From Tritrichomonas foetus (taxonomy: Eukaryota; Parabasalia; Tritrichomonadida; Tritrichomonadidae): a stretch of 13,687 nt of DNA. The notes below the pieces were generated by a model that worked only from the letters and a program-made list of their open reading frames with translations, ran no database searches and had not been told where the DNA came from. Both the position numbers and the translations under genes were made by a program. The stretch lies in NCBI GenBank assembly GCA_001839685.1, contig MLAK01000850.1, forward strand, positions 1-13,687, read 5' to 3'. Position 1 is the stretch's first letter; each line of letters opens with the position of its first letter. Below, in pieces: positions 1 to 7,862 of the stretch.

Positions 1-11
1 ATGAAATTTTC

Positions 12-50
12 AGTTGGGATAAATTGAGCGAAGCGCAATTTATCACAACT
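12..50. repeat. 39-nt near-perfect hairpin with GC-GAA-GC tip
   Basis: Arms 12-26 and 36-50 are complementary over 15 bp with one mismatch. Inside them sit a single A/G mismatch (27 and 35), a GC:GC pair of bases on each side (28-29, 33-34) and a GAA triloop (30-32). The tip reads GCGAAGC, a heptamer known from DNA biophysics to form an exceptionally stable mini-hairpin. No second copy is visible in the window. It could be the end of an unseen gene to the left, a structured RNA, or a dispersed repeat; the sequence does not decide between these. Confidence 0.75.
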
Positions 51-457
51 GTATACTCTACTCCAATAAAAAGTCATTTGGTCTAAAATTTATTACCTTG
101 AAAAGTGAAATTATTGAAAAAGATAATAAACAACTCACAAAAAGATCATAATCATCACAAAAAAACCTGCCATTAAGAAATTTTGAGTTGCTATTTAAAG
201 GTTTGACGGTTAACCAGATTCTGTATTTCTCAAAAATTCTATGAGTCATTAAAATTTGATTTAGAAAAAAATCAAATGCAGTTACATAAACTATTCAATA
301 CATTCCATTATCACGTCAAAAATTATATGAACACATTATTCAAAAATTGGAAACATTGTATTGAATTTGAATTAATGTCTAATTAAACACATTGAATTCT
401 CGATTTTACGATTTTTTTCAATCGATCATATCATATTTTGTTAGCCTTTCAGAAAAG
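51..457. other. AT-rich intergenic stretch upstream of the TBC gene
   Basis: No supported gene lies here. A 63-codon open frame on the minus strand (58-249) starts with ATG but has no recognisable domain and a composition typical of AT-rich intergenic DNA, so I do not call it. The last part should hold the promoter of the TBC gene. An in-frame open stretch continues from the TBC coding sequence back to 392, but contains no ATG before 458. Confidence 0.5.
431..435 (+). promoter_or_regulatory. candidate initiator (Inr) of the TBC gene
   Basis: TCATA fits the trichomonad initiator consensus TCA(C/T)(A/T), in which transcription begins at the A. It would give a 5' leader of about 25 bases before the ATG at 458, in line with the short leaders of this group. 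An identical TCATA at 426-430 is an alternative. Such pentamers are common by chance in AT-rich DNA. Confidence 0.25.
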
Positions 458-1627
458 ATGATGATTAATCCAAGCTTGAAGAATTTAAGCACTCTTACAC
501 CATTCAGTACAATCGATGACGACGACGACGACGATGATGGACTTCCTCCATGCCACAGTTTTGAAATCGGCAGCTCATATGATTCATATGATTCCATAGT
601 TTCAAGTTCTGATTCTGAACAATCATTTTTTATCGAACAGGGCGAAGAAAGGGCTTATAATTGGCTGAATATGCTTTCAATATTTCCGGAAAATCCAGAT
701 CATTGGCCAACCGTCTGCCAGACCATTTTAAGGAGTTACACCAACTTTATGAGTTGTTATTCAATTAGCGATTATTTAGACTCTGATAGTGAGAAGATGG
801 ACTATGCAATAGAAAAAGTTTATCAAAAGTTCGATACGAAAGTTTTTGAAATGATCGTTTCTGACATTGAAAGGTCAAAAAGACAGATGAAATATCTCAC
901 TACAAATAATCAATTCAATTACTTTGAAAATTTTGACACATTTCCTGAAAATATTCAAACAGAGCATTCAAAAAGAATCGAAAGAATTTTATATGTTTTC
1001 GCAAAAGTGAACCCAGAATTCGGTTACATTCAAGGATTCAATGAATTGCTAATTCCAATTTATTATGTCATGGTTAATGCCATGAGTTTATTTTTTAATC
1101 GAATTGACATTGTTGAAGCAGTTACATATGAAGCATTTCAATTCTTGCTAATATCATCTGATCTTTCCAATTTCTATTATTTATTGGATGGTTCTCTTGA
1201 AAACAAATTATCGAAATTCGATAAATTAATGAATCGATTTTTACCAAAAGTTGCGAAAAGGTTACGCCTTTTGAATATATTATCAATGCAATATGCATTC
1301 AAATGGTTCAATATTCTGTTTGCACAAGAGCACGAATTACCAGATTTATTAATCATATGGGATTCAATTTTGGCTCATTTAAGTGATCTCACCCGATACA
1401 TATTTTGTATAGGAGTTGCCAGAATCAAAAAAATCGAAAAGAAGCTTGATGGCCAAAACCTTGGTGCCTCGCTCGCACTTCTATGCAACATTGAAATCAA
1501 TGACGTTTCAGCACTTTTGAATGAAGCAGAGCGTTTCTTCAATTTTGATAAGTGTGCCAAAAAGACATCACTTTCTTCGAAGTTCATGAAAAACATCTTC
1601 GGAAGAAAAACACATTCTTTCCAATGA
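458..1627 (+). CDS. TBC-domain Rab GTPase-activating protein, TBC1D13-like
   Basis: Predicted to speed GTP hydrolysis by a Rab GTPase and so end its signal on a trafficking membrane. The 389-residue protein has an acidic, Ser-rich N-terminus with eight Asp in a row (20-27), then a TBC domain over roughly 65-360. Both catalytic fingers are visible: IxxDxxR (I133, D136, R139) and YxQGxN (Y190, Q192, G193, N195), so it should be active. The later segment around W283, with LPDLLIIWDSIL at 294-305, and the end of the domain (LCNIEINDVSALL) resemble TBC1D13, a Rab35 GAP in animals; that assignment is from remembered motifs. The start at 458 is the first ATG; the open frame extends 22 codons upstream to a TTG. 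A basic tail follows the domain. No UAAA signal lies close to its TGA stop. Confidence 0.88.
   Translation: MMINPSLKNLSTLTPFSTIDDDDDDDDGLPPCHSFEIGSSYDSYDSIVSSSDSEQSFFIEQGEERAYNWLNMLSIFPENPDHWPTVCQTILRSYTNFMSCYSISDYLDSDSEKMDYAIEKVYQKFDTKVFEMIVSDIERSKRQMKYLTTNNQFNYFENFDTFPENIQTEHSKRIERILYVFAKVNPEFGYIQGFNELLIPIYYVMVNAMSLFFNRIDIVEAVTYEAFQFLLISSDLSNFYYLLDGSLENKLSKFDKLMNRFLPKVAKRLRLLNILSMQYAFKWFNILFAQEHELPDLLIIWDSILAHLSDLTRYIFCIGVARIKKIEKKLDGQNLGASLALLCNIEINDVSALLNEAERFFNFDKCAKKTSLSSKFMKNIFGRKTHSFQ
515..538 (+). repeat. GAT/GAC triplet repeat coding for eight Asp
   Basis: A run of eight Asp codons (GAT, five GAC, two GAT) in the disordered N-terminus of the TBC protein. Such runs change length easily by slippage while keeping the frame. 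Confidence 0.9.
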
Positions 1628-2036
1628 ACTTTTTCATTGGATTTTATAAGTCGGATAGACTTTTTCATTTTGTCTTGAAGAACATAATGAATTGGTTAGT
1701 GACTTTATATAGTTTATTATTTGTAAATTTTATTTCGATCGAAATTCATTTGTTTCTTTCATTTATTTCTTTTATTTGTTTTTGTATTACAATGTAATTA
1801 TAAAAATCACCAAAGCCCTATCTTATTTTTGACATTTCTGATGAGTATTTAAGAACCACCAATTAAATGCATTTTTATGGTAGCATGGAATTGTTGAATG
1901 AATATTGAAACAAACCAATATTGAAATTCATTAGAAAATTTATCAATAATTGAAAAATAATACATAAAAAAGCTTGAGAAAGTTAATAATTTTAATTTTA
2001 TTTAGTTTATAGCTAACATTTTAATATATTAAATAC
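1628..2036. other. convergent intergenic stretch with 3' ends of two genes
   Basis: This space separates the convergent TBC (+) and WDR11-like (-) genes. No coding potential is convincing: the 81-codon frame ending at 1797 overlaps the TBC gene, starts inside it and has AT-rich, Phe-heavy content. A TAAA at 1801-1804 on + is the first candidate polyadenylation signal for the TBC transcript, about 175 bases past its stop. Confidence 0.5.
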
Positions 2037-2043
2037 TTTATCA
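2037..2043 (-). terminator. stop codon fused to UAAA polyadenylation signal
   Basis: On the minus strand the WDR11-like gene ends TGA followed at once by TAAA. In trichomonads UAAA at or just past the stop codon serves as the cleavage and polyadenylation signal, so the 3' untranslated region is probably very short. Confidence 0.5.
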
Positions 2044-5000
2044 TTCATCAGCTTCTTCTTCTTCTTCTTCTTCATTTGCTAGTCTCAGTTTCTTATTACC
2101 TTCGTTGTCATTATCAAAGGTTAGTCTAACTCGAATATTATTTTCATTTTCAACAAACTTTGCATGTAGATTCTTGTTGATATTCCCATTTGCATTATCT
2201 TGATTCATTTTTTGATTAAAAATTCCAACTCGTTCGAATAATTCTGGGAAATATTCATATTTTTGGCCAATAAATTGAATTGCTTCTTTCAGGAATCCAG
2301 ATTCAGATAATAATTCAATTGCTAGAATGTAAGAACCTGTTTCGAAAAGTTTGCAGGCGAGTTTCTTCACTATATCGTGATTTCTTTTCCCAATTGGTTG
2401 TGTTAGAAGTAACACAGATGCTTGTTTCAGATCACCATTTCCGATTAATATTTTTGCTGCTCTATCAGCTTGACCAACAATCAACAAAGTTTCAACAGCA
2501 TCTTCAAGATGTCCGTTTTCAATCATTGATTGTATTGCAATTTCAATTTTTTGTCCAAAAAATTCTCCATTTGTGGCTGCTTCTGGATTTACATGAGACA
2601 TAAAAATTGGTAAATCAAAGAAAGAAGCCTTTGTCATGTTCAAAATATAATTTGGATCATTTGGATTGGTTTTCATTAATATACTGTGAGCTAAATCAAA
2701 ATTAGAAGCAAAAAGTGCCATTTTGAAGAGTTTATGTGAATAAAAGCCTGAACCACTACAGTATTTGGCAACCCAATCTCTAGATTCTTGGAAAATTTCA
2801 GGTTTCATTAAAATTGTTTTTACTGCATTATAAATAAAGCTTTGCGCGTGATTTTGACAAACTTCAATTAATTTTGAATAACTTTTTGATCGTTTTGCTT
2901 CAAGATAAAACTCTTTCTTGCTAATAAATGCAACAGGTGGAATGATATCATTAGGTGCATCTCTTGGTATTAATGTTGCCGACAAAGATCCTGATCCAGC
3001 ATATTTTACCAACATTGTAGTATTGGTAGCAAATTTATAATTCTTTATTTTTTTGTCTTTAATTTCATGAGCTTTTCCATTTTTAACAACAAAACCTTTT
3101 CCTTGATCGTTTAAGATGAAATATTCATAATTCTCATAATTAATAAAGAAAGCGGACTGAACAGCACCTGCAACAGTTTCGATTTGCTTAACAGAAAAGT
3201 TCGCATCAGGATCAACACGATAAAGCTTCCCTTCTTTTGATCCAAGTAAAAATTCTTTAGAATCTTTCCATCGTAAATATGTAGGTGACATTCGTATAGT
3301 CTTTAATTGCTTTTCAAGAACTGTTTTTACATGAGTATCAGCATTAGGATTGATATTTACCAATAAAATAGTTGGTCCTTCATGCATAAAAATAGCTTTA
3401 TATGATCCATCTTCATTAATTTCTGGAGAAAAGTCACCAACAGCTACATGATCAACATTTATTGTAGCAATTGTTTCATATGATCCTCGTGTACGAATAA
3501 ATGTAAACAGAGTTCCAGAAAATGAAACAAATGCCAGCTTCCGATCACTTGAAAGCTTGACATCGGTCACTGGAATAGAAATAGGATCAAGTTGCTTTTT
3601 CATTAGTTGCATTACTTGTCTCTTTTTAATATCAACGATAAAAAGCTGATTTTTTCCATTTTTGGTTCCCCATGCGAATAGTTTATGTTTAGTTATCCAT
3701 AAAACATGCTGTAATATTTTTGTATTAAATTGGAATGAAATAATAAGTGTGTTCGAATTTCCCATCTTTGCAAATTGCTTTGATGGTATTAAACATCTTT
3801 TGCCATGCGAAATTATTAATTCAGTTGAAGAATCATCTTTGGGTGTGGCTCCAAAATGAACAGATTGCTTATTTCGATCATTTGAAGGAATGATATCATC
3901 AACTTGAAGAGAAATAGATCTTTTGCGTGGTGAGAGTGGCATAGAATGGACACGTGACTTATCAAAAAGAGAAAGTTGAAGTTGATTTGTGCCTCTTGAT
4001 GGTGATTTTGTTTGGTTTGGTTTTGGAATAACATCAGTTAATAAAATTTCTCCATCATTTGTTAAAAATGCAATAGAATCATTATAAAAATCCCAATCAA
4101 TAGGTTTCATTGGCATTAATCGTGTTCTTTGTGAAATAAATAACTTATTTCTTCTTTCTTCAATAATTGTAAGCCAATTTGTATTTGTAAAAATGCATAA
4201 TTTTCCATTTAGTGATGACACTTTATCTACTTCGGAAATATTGGCTTTCGTAATATACAGAGTTTCCAATTTTCCCAATTTATCAGATGAATAAGCCCAT
4301 AAATCAATACAGCCTGAATATACGACAATAAAATGGTTGGGAACGGAAGATTGCATCAAAAAATGAATCCCTGGAGTATTAATGAACGGAACTTTTATAG
4401 AATCTTTGATTACATACAAATAAGAAGACACTGTTGACGAATAAACAAGGATTTCAAACTGTCCAGGAAAGAAATCGATAGATTTAATTGTTTCTTTTTC
4501 GTTTGAAAACAAAATTCTTCCTGTTTCTGGAAAAGTTATTGGTTTTGATGAATCATTGTCTGTTTCATTCAATTCTGAATTTAAATCTTTAAAATTCCCA
4601 GCAGAAGCTGCATCAATATCATCAATAATTGCAAATTGACCTGTTTTTGAAGCAAGTAAAATAGACGACCCATCAATTTTGTCAATCGATATAAAATCGA
4701 TCGGAAATGTATAATTAATCCTTATTTTTATTGAAACATTTCTATTTGACAGTTCACATATACAAATCAAGCCTGTGTCTGCACACAAATAAAATTCGTT
4801 CGCACGAAAAGGAGACCACTTAATTGATGTGATCTTTTTGCCGTAATGCCTTAACCTCCCAAGCACGCATTGTTCCTGAATATCAAAAACGATCGTTGAT
4901 CCGTTTGCAAAGGAAATTGCGATAACCGGCCTTGAAACGCAAGGCGCGCATGATCCATCATGCCACCCCATTGCCGTTACATCTGCATGCGGGAAAGGCG

Positions 5001-5160
5001 ACCAACTGAGGTACATCGTAAATTGTTTTCCATCACTTTTATATATCGAAACGACATTTCCGGACGATTGCGCAAGGAAACCGCTATGTCCCCATGAAGA
5101 ACAGCCGCTACGTGGGTGCTTCGTTGGGTAACTCCATTCACGAAAAGATAAAGGGAGCAT
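2041..5160 (-). CDS. large WD-repeat/alpha-solenoid protein, WDR11-like
   Basis: A 1039-residue protein beginning at a true ATG. The first ~370 residues look like a degenerate WD40 propeller, with blades such as the one around KKITSIKWSPF and CADTGLICICEL. A disordered Ser/Pro/basic linker follows (about 380-445, with SP motifs at PLSPRKRS). A second propeller spans about 460-740, and a helical TPR-like solenoid about 745-975 has repeated helix pairs such as LEDAVETLLIVGQADRAAKIL. The tail is acidic. Two propellers plus a C-terminal helical array, and the opening (MLP, then SSWGHSGFLAQSSGNVV), recall WDR11, which in animals helps capture endosome-derived vesicles at the trans-Golgi. Human WDR11 is somewhat longer. 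Intraflagellar-transport proteins (IFT121/122/144) share this layout and are the main alternative. The first ~250 coding bases are clearly GC-richer than the rest. The stop merges with UAAA. Confidence 0.75.
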   Translation of the reverse strand: MLPLSFREWSYPTKHPRSGCSSWGHSGFLAQSSGNVVSIYKSDGKQFTMYLSWSPFPHADVTAMGWHDGSCAPCVSRPVIAISFANGSTIVFDIQEQCVLGRLRHYGKKITSIKWSPFRANEFYLCADTGLICICELSNRNVSIKIRINYTFPIDFISIDKIDGSSILLASKTGQFAIIDDIDAASAGNFKDLNSELNETDNDSSKPITFPETGRILFSNEKETIKSIDFFPGQFEILVYSSTVSSYLYVIKDSIKVPFINTPGIHFLMQSSVPNHFIVVYSGCIDLWAYSSDKLGKLETLYITKANISEVDKVSSLNGKLCIFTNTNWLTIIEERRNKLFISQRTRLMPMKPIDWDFYNDSIAFLTNDGEILLTDVIPKPNQTKSPSRGTNQLQLSLFDKSRVHSMPLSPRKRSISLQVDDIIPSNDRNKQSVHFGATPKDDSSTELIISHGKRCLIPSKQFAKMGNSNTLIISFQFNTKILQHVLWITKHKLFAWGTKNGKNQLFIVDIKKRQVMQLMKKQLDPISIPVTDVKLSSDRKLAFVSFSGTLFTFIRTRGSYETIATINVDHVAVGDFSPEINEDGSYKAIFMHEGPTILLVNINPNADTHVKTVLEKQLKTIRMSPTYLRWKDSKEFLLGSKEGKLYRVDPDANFSVKQIETVAGAVQSAFFINYENYEYFILNDQGKGFVVKNGKAHEIKDKKIKNYKFATNTTMLVKYAGSGSLSATLIPRDAPNDIIPPVAFISKKEFYLEAKRSKSYSKLIEVCQNHAQSFIYNAVKTILMKPEIFQESRDWVAKYCSGSGFYSHKLFKMALFASNFDLAHSILMKTNPNDPNYILNMTKASFFDLPIFMSHVNPEAATNGEFFGQKIEIAIQSMIENGHLEDAVETLLIVGQADRAAKILIGNGDLKQASVLLLTQPIGKRNHDIVKKLACKLFETGSYILAIELLSESGFLKEAIQFIGQKYEYFPELFERVGIFNQKMNQDNANGNINKNLHAKFVENENNIRVRLTFDNDNEGNKKLRLANEEEEEEEADE
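2052..2072 (-). repeat. (CTT)7 microsatellite coding for seven Glu
   Basis: Seven perfect CTT units on the + strand read as GAA codons on the minus strand. They form the acidic tail of the WDR11-like protein, seven Glu in a row close to its C-terminus. In-frame triplet repeat, probably length-variable. Confidence 0.9.
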
Positions 5161-5743
5161 TCAAAGTTAATCGAAAATATATAAATTCTGTTTCTGTAAA
5201 ATCGAATGTTATTTTTGTGAGTATATTTGGCTGTCAATTTCTGTCATATGAACATATATACATTGTAAAAGTTAACCATGAAGTGATGTCACGTTTAGTA
5301 TTCTTACAGATTACGTCTTTTTAACAGGAAGAAATGGCTAATTGCAATGAAAATATGAAATGAAATACTTAAATTCATAACTTTATTTCAAAAGTTGATG
5401 ATAAATTCAAAATTTGCATTAAATAACCGAGATGACTTGAGGTTGTCAATGGTGAAATAATCACATAATTTCTTTTTGAAAAATAACGAAAATTAATGTG
5501 TGCTATTATCTTTAATTTGGGAAATGAGTATAATAATATGAAATAAAGAAAAAATTTTGATTACATCATGAAATAAATGAGAATCGAAACAAATTAGCAT
5601 AGAAAAGTGAAAAATTTACATCATATTGATATAAGTTTATGAATATAAATAACGACCTAAAATAAATCGAGATGACAGTGTCTATAAAATTTTTCTTACC
5701 CTCATAATAAGTGAAATGTCTAGTTAACAACGATTTTTAAAGG
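5161..5743. other. intergenic stretch upstream of the WDR11-like gene
   Basis: AT-rich sequence with no supported gene. The part next to 5160 should hold the WDR11-like promoter, but no TCA(C/T)(A/T) initiator lies within about 40 bases of the ATG. The motif CGAGATGAC occurs twice (5428-5436 and 5668-5676), each preceded by AAATAA-type sequence; its meaning is unknown. Confidence 0.45.
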
Positions 5744-5751
5744 AAAAAAAA
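5744..5751 (-). terminator. RNA polymerase III poly-T terminator of tRNA-Trp
   Basis: Eight A on the + strand give T8 on the minus strand, three bases past the discriminator base. A run of four or more T is the usual polymerase III stop. Confidence 0.85.
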
Positions 5752-5754
5752 TTG

Positions 5755-5826
5755 TGAGGCCGAAGAGATTCGAACTCCCAACCTTGAGATCTGGAGTCTC
5801 ACGCAATACCATTATGCTACAGCCCC
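5755..5826 (-). tRNA. tRNA-Trp (CCA anticodon)
   Basis: The minus strand folds as a 72-nt tRNA. The acceptor stem pairs GGGGCTG with CGGCCTC (two G-U pairs), and the discriminator base is A. The D arm holds GCA/TGC with GG in the loop. The anticodon stem TGAGA/TCTCA encloses the loop CTCCAGA, giving anticodon CCA at + positions 5792-5794. The variable loop has five bases, and the T arm GGGAG/CTCTT has the loop TTCGAAT. It reads UGG codons as Trp. The stem-loop TGACTCCAGATCA-like core is typical of eukaryotic tRNA-Trp. No CCA tail is encoded and no intron is seen. Confidence 0.95.
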
Positions 5827-5964
5827 TTCTGTTTTTCTTTGAAATTGAAGACTAGAATGTGTTGTTTTGATTTTTGGGAATATACTTTTCTTTGATTTCG
5901 TGAAAAAATAAACACAAAATACAATATCTGATAATTTAACATCAATATAAAAGAATCTCTAAAT

Positions 5965-5968
5965 TTTA
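5965..5968 (-). terminator. candidate UAAA signal after the membrane-protein stop
   Basis: TAAA on the minus strand lies eight bases past the TAG stop of the membrane-protein gene, within the usual range of the trichomonad polyadenylation signal. Confidence 0.35.
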
Positions 5969-5976
5969 ATATTTCA

Positions 5977-6912
5977 CTAGAATTGAAGTGGTGCAAACAA
6001 TGTACTTTTTTCATCACCCATTTGCTCTAATTTTGTTGAAGTATCATCATTTTTATGATTATTTCTCAAATGCCCTTTCACTTTGAGCAGAATGATAAAT
6101 GTTATAGCTGATATTAAAAGGATAAAAACTGTCCAAGCTATTGTCAGACCCAACATCGCATTTCTTTCAATTAAATGAACATTTGTGGAAATCACAGGTA
6201 ATGTTGCAAAAGAAATGATTCTGTCAATTTCATATTGATTATTATTAACTCCATCTTCAGGAGTGCCTTCTTTATCTATAATTAAAGGTTTATGACTGTT
6301 TTCCAATATTATCTCAATTGGTTGACGATACTGAAAACTCATATTTGAATGTGGGTAAATTTTGCTAAGTCTATTGAATAACAAAATATCTTTACTTTCT
6401 TCATCATAATCGTGAAAATTGAAAACTTTATTTCCAGCAAATGCATCAACAAAACATGTTTTATGATTAATCTTCAAATTAACATTATTGGGATTTGTTG
6501 TAACATAAACTTTTTCACATGCATTTGTATCAATTATGAATTCAGACCAAACTAATTGATCATCATTATCACTCGTTGAGTTGACTAATAGTGAAAATTC
6601 ATAATCAGGATAATAAAAACCAGCAACTGATGATGTTGCCCAATAAGGACCAAGCATTTCACGTCTCTCCGAATCTTCACGGAGTTTTTTCCCATAAACA
6701 CTGATGTTTGCATTGTTCCATCGATTAAAAATGATCATTGTACTCTTTGGAAAGCTGAAATTTTGCGAATATCCAGGATAAATCTGAAGTGAAACATATT
6801 TCGGAAGAAACGCATCACTAAAGGCGTTCATGTTAATTAAAGTACTCATGTTAAAATTTAATGTTGTGGGTGATACTAATTTAGAATAAAGGAATACAAT
6901 AATCAACGACAT
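5977..6912 (-). CDS. single-pass type I membrane protein, family not recognised
   Basis: I do not recognise this 311-residue protein. The start is the ATG at 6912; the open frame runs nine codons further up but only to a GTG. Residues 1-14 (SLIIVFLYSKLVS region) form a plausible signal peptide. The ectodomain (about 20-250) has five N-x-S/T sequons (near 21, 51, 69, 111, 190) and two Cys (132, 153) that could pair. A strongly hydrophobic span at about 252-276 crosses the membrane, followed by a basic stop-transfer start (KVKGHLRNNHK) and a short polar tail to 311 ending in LFAPLQF. The layout fits a surface or endomembrane glycoprotein with a cytosolic tail of about 35 residues. No lectin, protease or other known domain is visible, and function is unknown. 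Confidence 0.7.
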   Translation of the reverse strand: MSLIIVFLYSKLVSPTTLNFNMSTLINMNAFSDAFLPKYVSLQIYPGYSQNFSFPKSTMIIFNRWNNANISVYGKKLREDSERREMLGPYWATSSVAGFYYPDYEFSLLVNSTSDNDDQLVWSEFIIDTNACEKVYVTTNPNNVNLKINHKTCFVDAFAGNKVFNFHDYDEESKDILLFNRLSKIYPHSNMSFQYRQPIEIILENSHKPLIIDKEGTPEDGVNNNQYEIDRIISFATLPVISTNVHLIERNAMLGLTIAWTVFILLISAITFIILLKVKGHLRNNHKNDDTSTKLEQMGDEKSTLFAPLQF

Positions 6913-6924
6913 GAAAGAATGAAA

Positions 6925-6929
6925 TATGA
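6925..6929 (-). promoter_or_regulatory. candidate initiator (Inr) of the membrane-protein gene
   Basis: TCATA on the minus strand places a potential start A 15 bases before the ATG at 6912. A TCATT at 6918-6922 lies closer still. Both fit the trichomonad initiator consensus; chance matches are frequent. Confidence 0.3.
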
Positions 6930-7124
6930 AAAATGCCACATCATATTTTTCAATAATAAAATTATTTTTTTGAATACATCAGATTTAGCCTTCAAAAGAC
7001 TTCACATCAAACAAAAAAAGATCATTCATTTTTGGTTAAAATTAAAAAAAACATGAAAAGAATTTTTACAAACATTATTTTCGATCAGTTCTTATAAGTA
7101 TTAATCTTTCAAGAATGATGGTTC

Positions 7125-7786
7125 TCAAGAATTAGATTCATTATTGCTCTTGATGCTTTTTGTATTACTTGAGTATGTTGATGATTTTTCAGTGTCATCG
7201 TCAGCGACTGATGTATTGCTTTTTGATAAGTTTTCATGGTAATTGTTGAGTTTTTCAATATTTAAAAGTAAATCTCTATCATCAAAACTGATGCTGGCTT
7301 CACGAAGTTTTTTATTCACATACCTTTTAACTTGATCTAACTTGTTCACTTCTTTCGTTAAATATTCAATTCGATTATTGTACCAATTTATGATGCTTTC
7401 CATAGTCAATTCTTCATCAGGATTTTCTGTTATCAGCTCTGATGGAAGTAAATCGAATGGAATATGTGAGGTTTTTTCATTTACAACATTTTGTAACTCT
7501 TTCCGAAGAGTTTTAATAATTAAACTCATCTTTCCAATGATTTTAAAATTATTACTTTTATCATCTTGTGATTTAATAATACTTCTTTTCAATTTTTCAT
7601 TTTCTTTCAAAAAAATCATGTTATCGTTTTCATTTTTCGCAATTTCATTTGTAAGTCGCTCATTGTCTTTGTACAATTGTTCATTTTCATCCTTGAATTG
7701 TTCATTTGCAATTTGATATTCTTTATTTTCTTCTTTAACTTTTTTAATCAATAGTTTTAATTTTTTGATCCTATTTTTCCCTTTTA
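7125..7786 (-). pseudogene. 3' half of coiled-coil gene cut by mariner
   Basis: This is the C-terminal part of the same gene whose 5' part lies at 9077-9943. The frame is open from the insertion point to the TGA at 7125-7127 and carries heptad-type coiled coil rich in Lys, Glu, Asn and Leu. After it come a short non-coil stretch (PFDLLPSELITENPDEELTM region), another helical segment with WYNNRIEYL, and a Ser/Asn-rich end. No ATG stands at its upstream edge; the apparent start at 7751 is a TTG, so on its own this half should not be translated normally. There are no internal stops or frameshifts, so decay has not set in. I recognise no family beyond generic coiled coil. Confidence 0.85.
7785..7786. 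other. TA target-site duplication, left copy
   Basis: TA next to the left terminal repeat, matched by TA at 9077-9078 on the right. Tc1/mariner elements insert at TA and duplicate it. The immediate context is TATA on both sides, so the boundary could be drawn two bases further in. Only this choice (element 7787-9076) makes the host reading frame continuous. Confidence 0.85.
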
Positions 7787-7814
7787 TAGGGTGTCCGGTA
7801 ATGTGATGTCACTA
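7787..7814. repeat. left terminal inverted repeat of mariner
   Basis: Reads inward as TAGGGTGTCCGG, a four-base block TAAT, then GTGATGTCACTA. The two 12-base blocks match the right repeat perfectly; the middle four bases all differ (AGGC on the right). 24 of 28 positions are identical. Confidence 0.93.
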
Positions 7815-7862
7815 AGTATAATAAAGTCATTTCTAATAAGTCATTTTTTATTGATAAGTATT

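Noticed and set aside
58..249. 63-codon minus-strand open frame with ATG
   Set aside because: No domain, AT-driven composition, no supporting initiator or polyadenylation context; length is expected by chance.
1375..1668. 97-codon minus-strand frame across the TBC gene end
   Set aside because: Antisense shadow of the TBC coding sequence with no recognisable motif.
1552..1797. 81-codon frame on + overlapping the TBC gene end
   Set aside because: Starts inside the TBC gene in another frame and is a Phe/Ile-rich translation of AT-rich 3' flank.
458..5160. TBC and WDR11-like genes as a functional pair
   Set aside because: In animals the WDR11 complex partners TBC1D23, not TBC1D13; here the TBC protein has TBC1D13-type motifs, and the genes are convergent without shared regulation.
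5094..5324. 76-codon + frame over the WDR11-like start
   Set aside because: Overlaps the well-supported minus-strand gene start and shows no domain.
7342..7716. 124-codon + frame over the coiled-coil 3' half
   Set aside because: Reverse-strand shadow of heptad coding sequence, rich in Ser/Phe/Leu as expected from complemented Lys/Glu codons.
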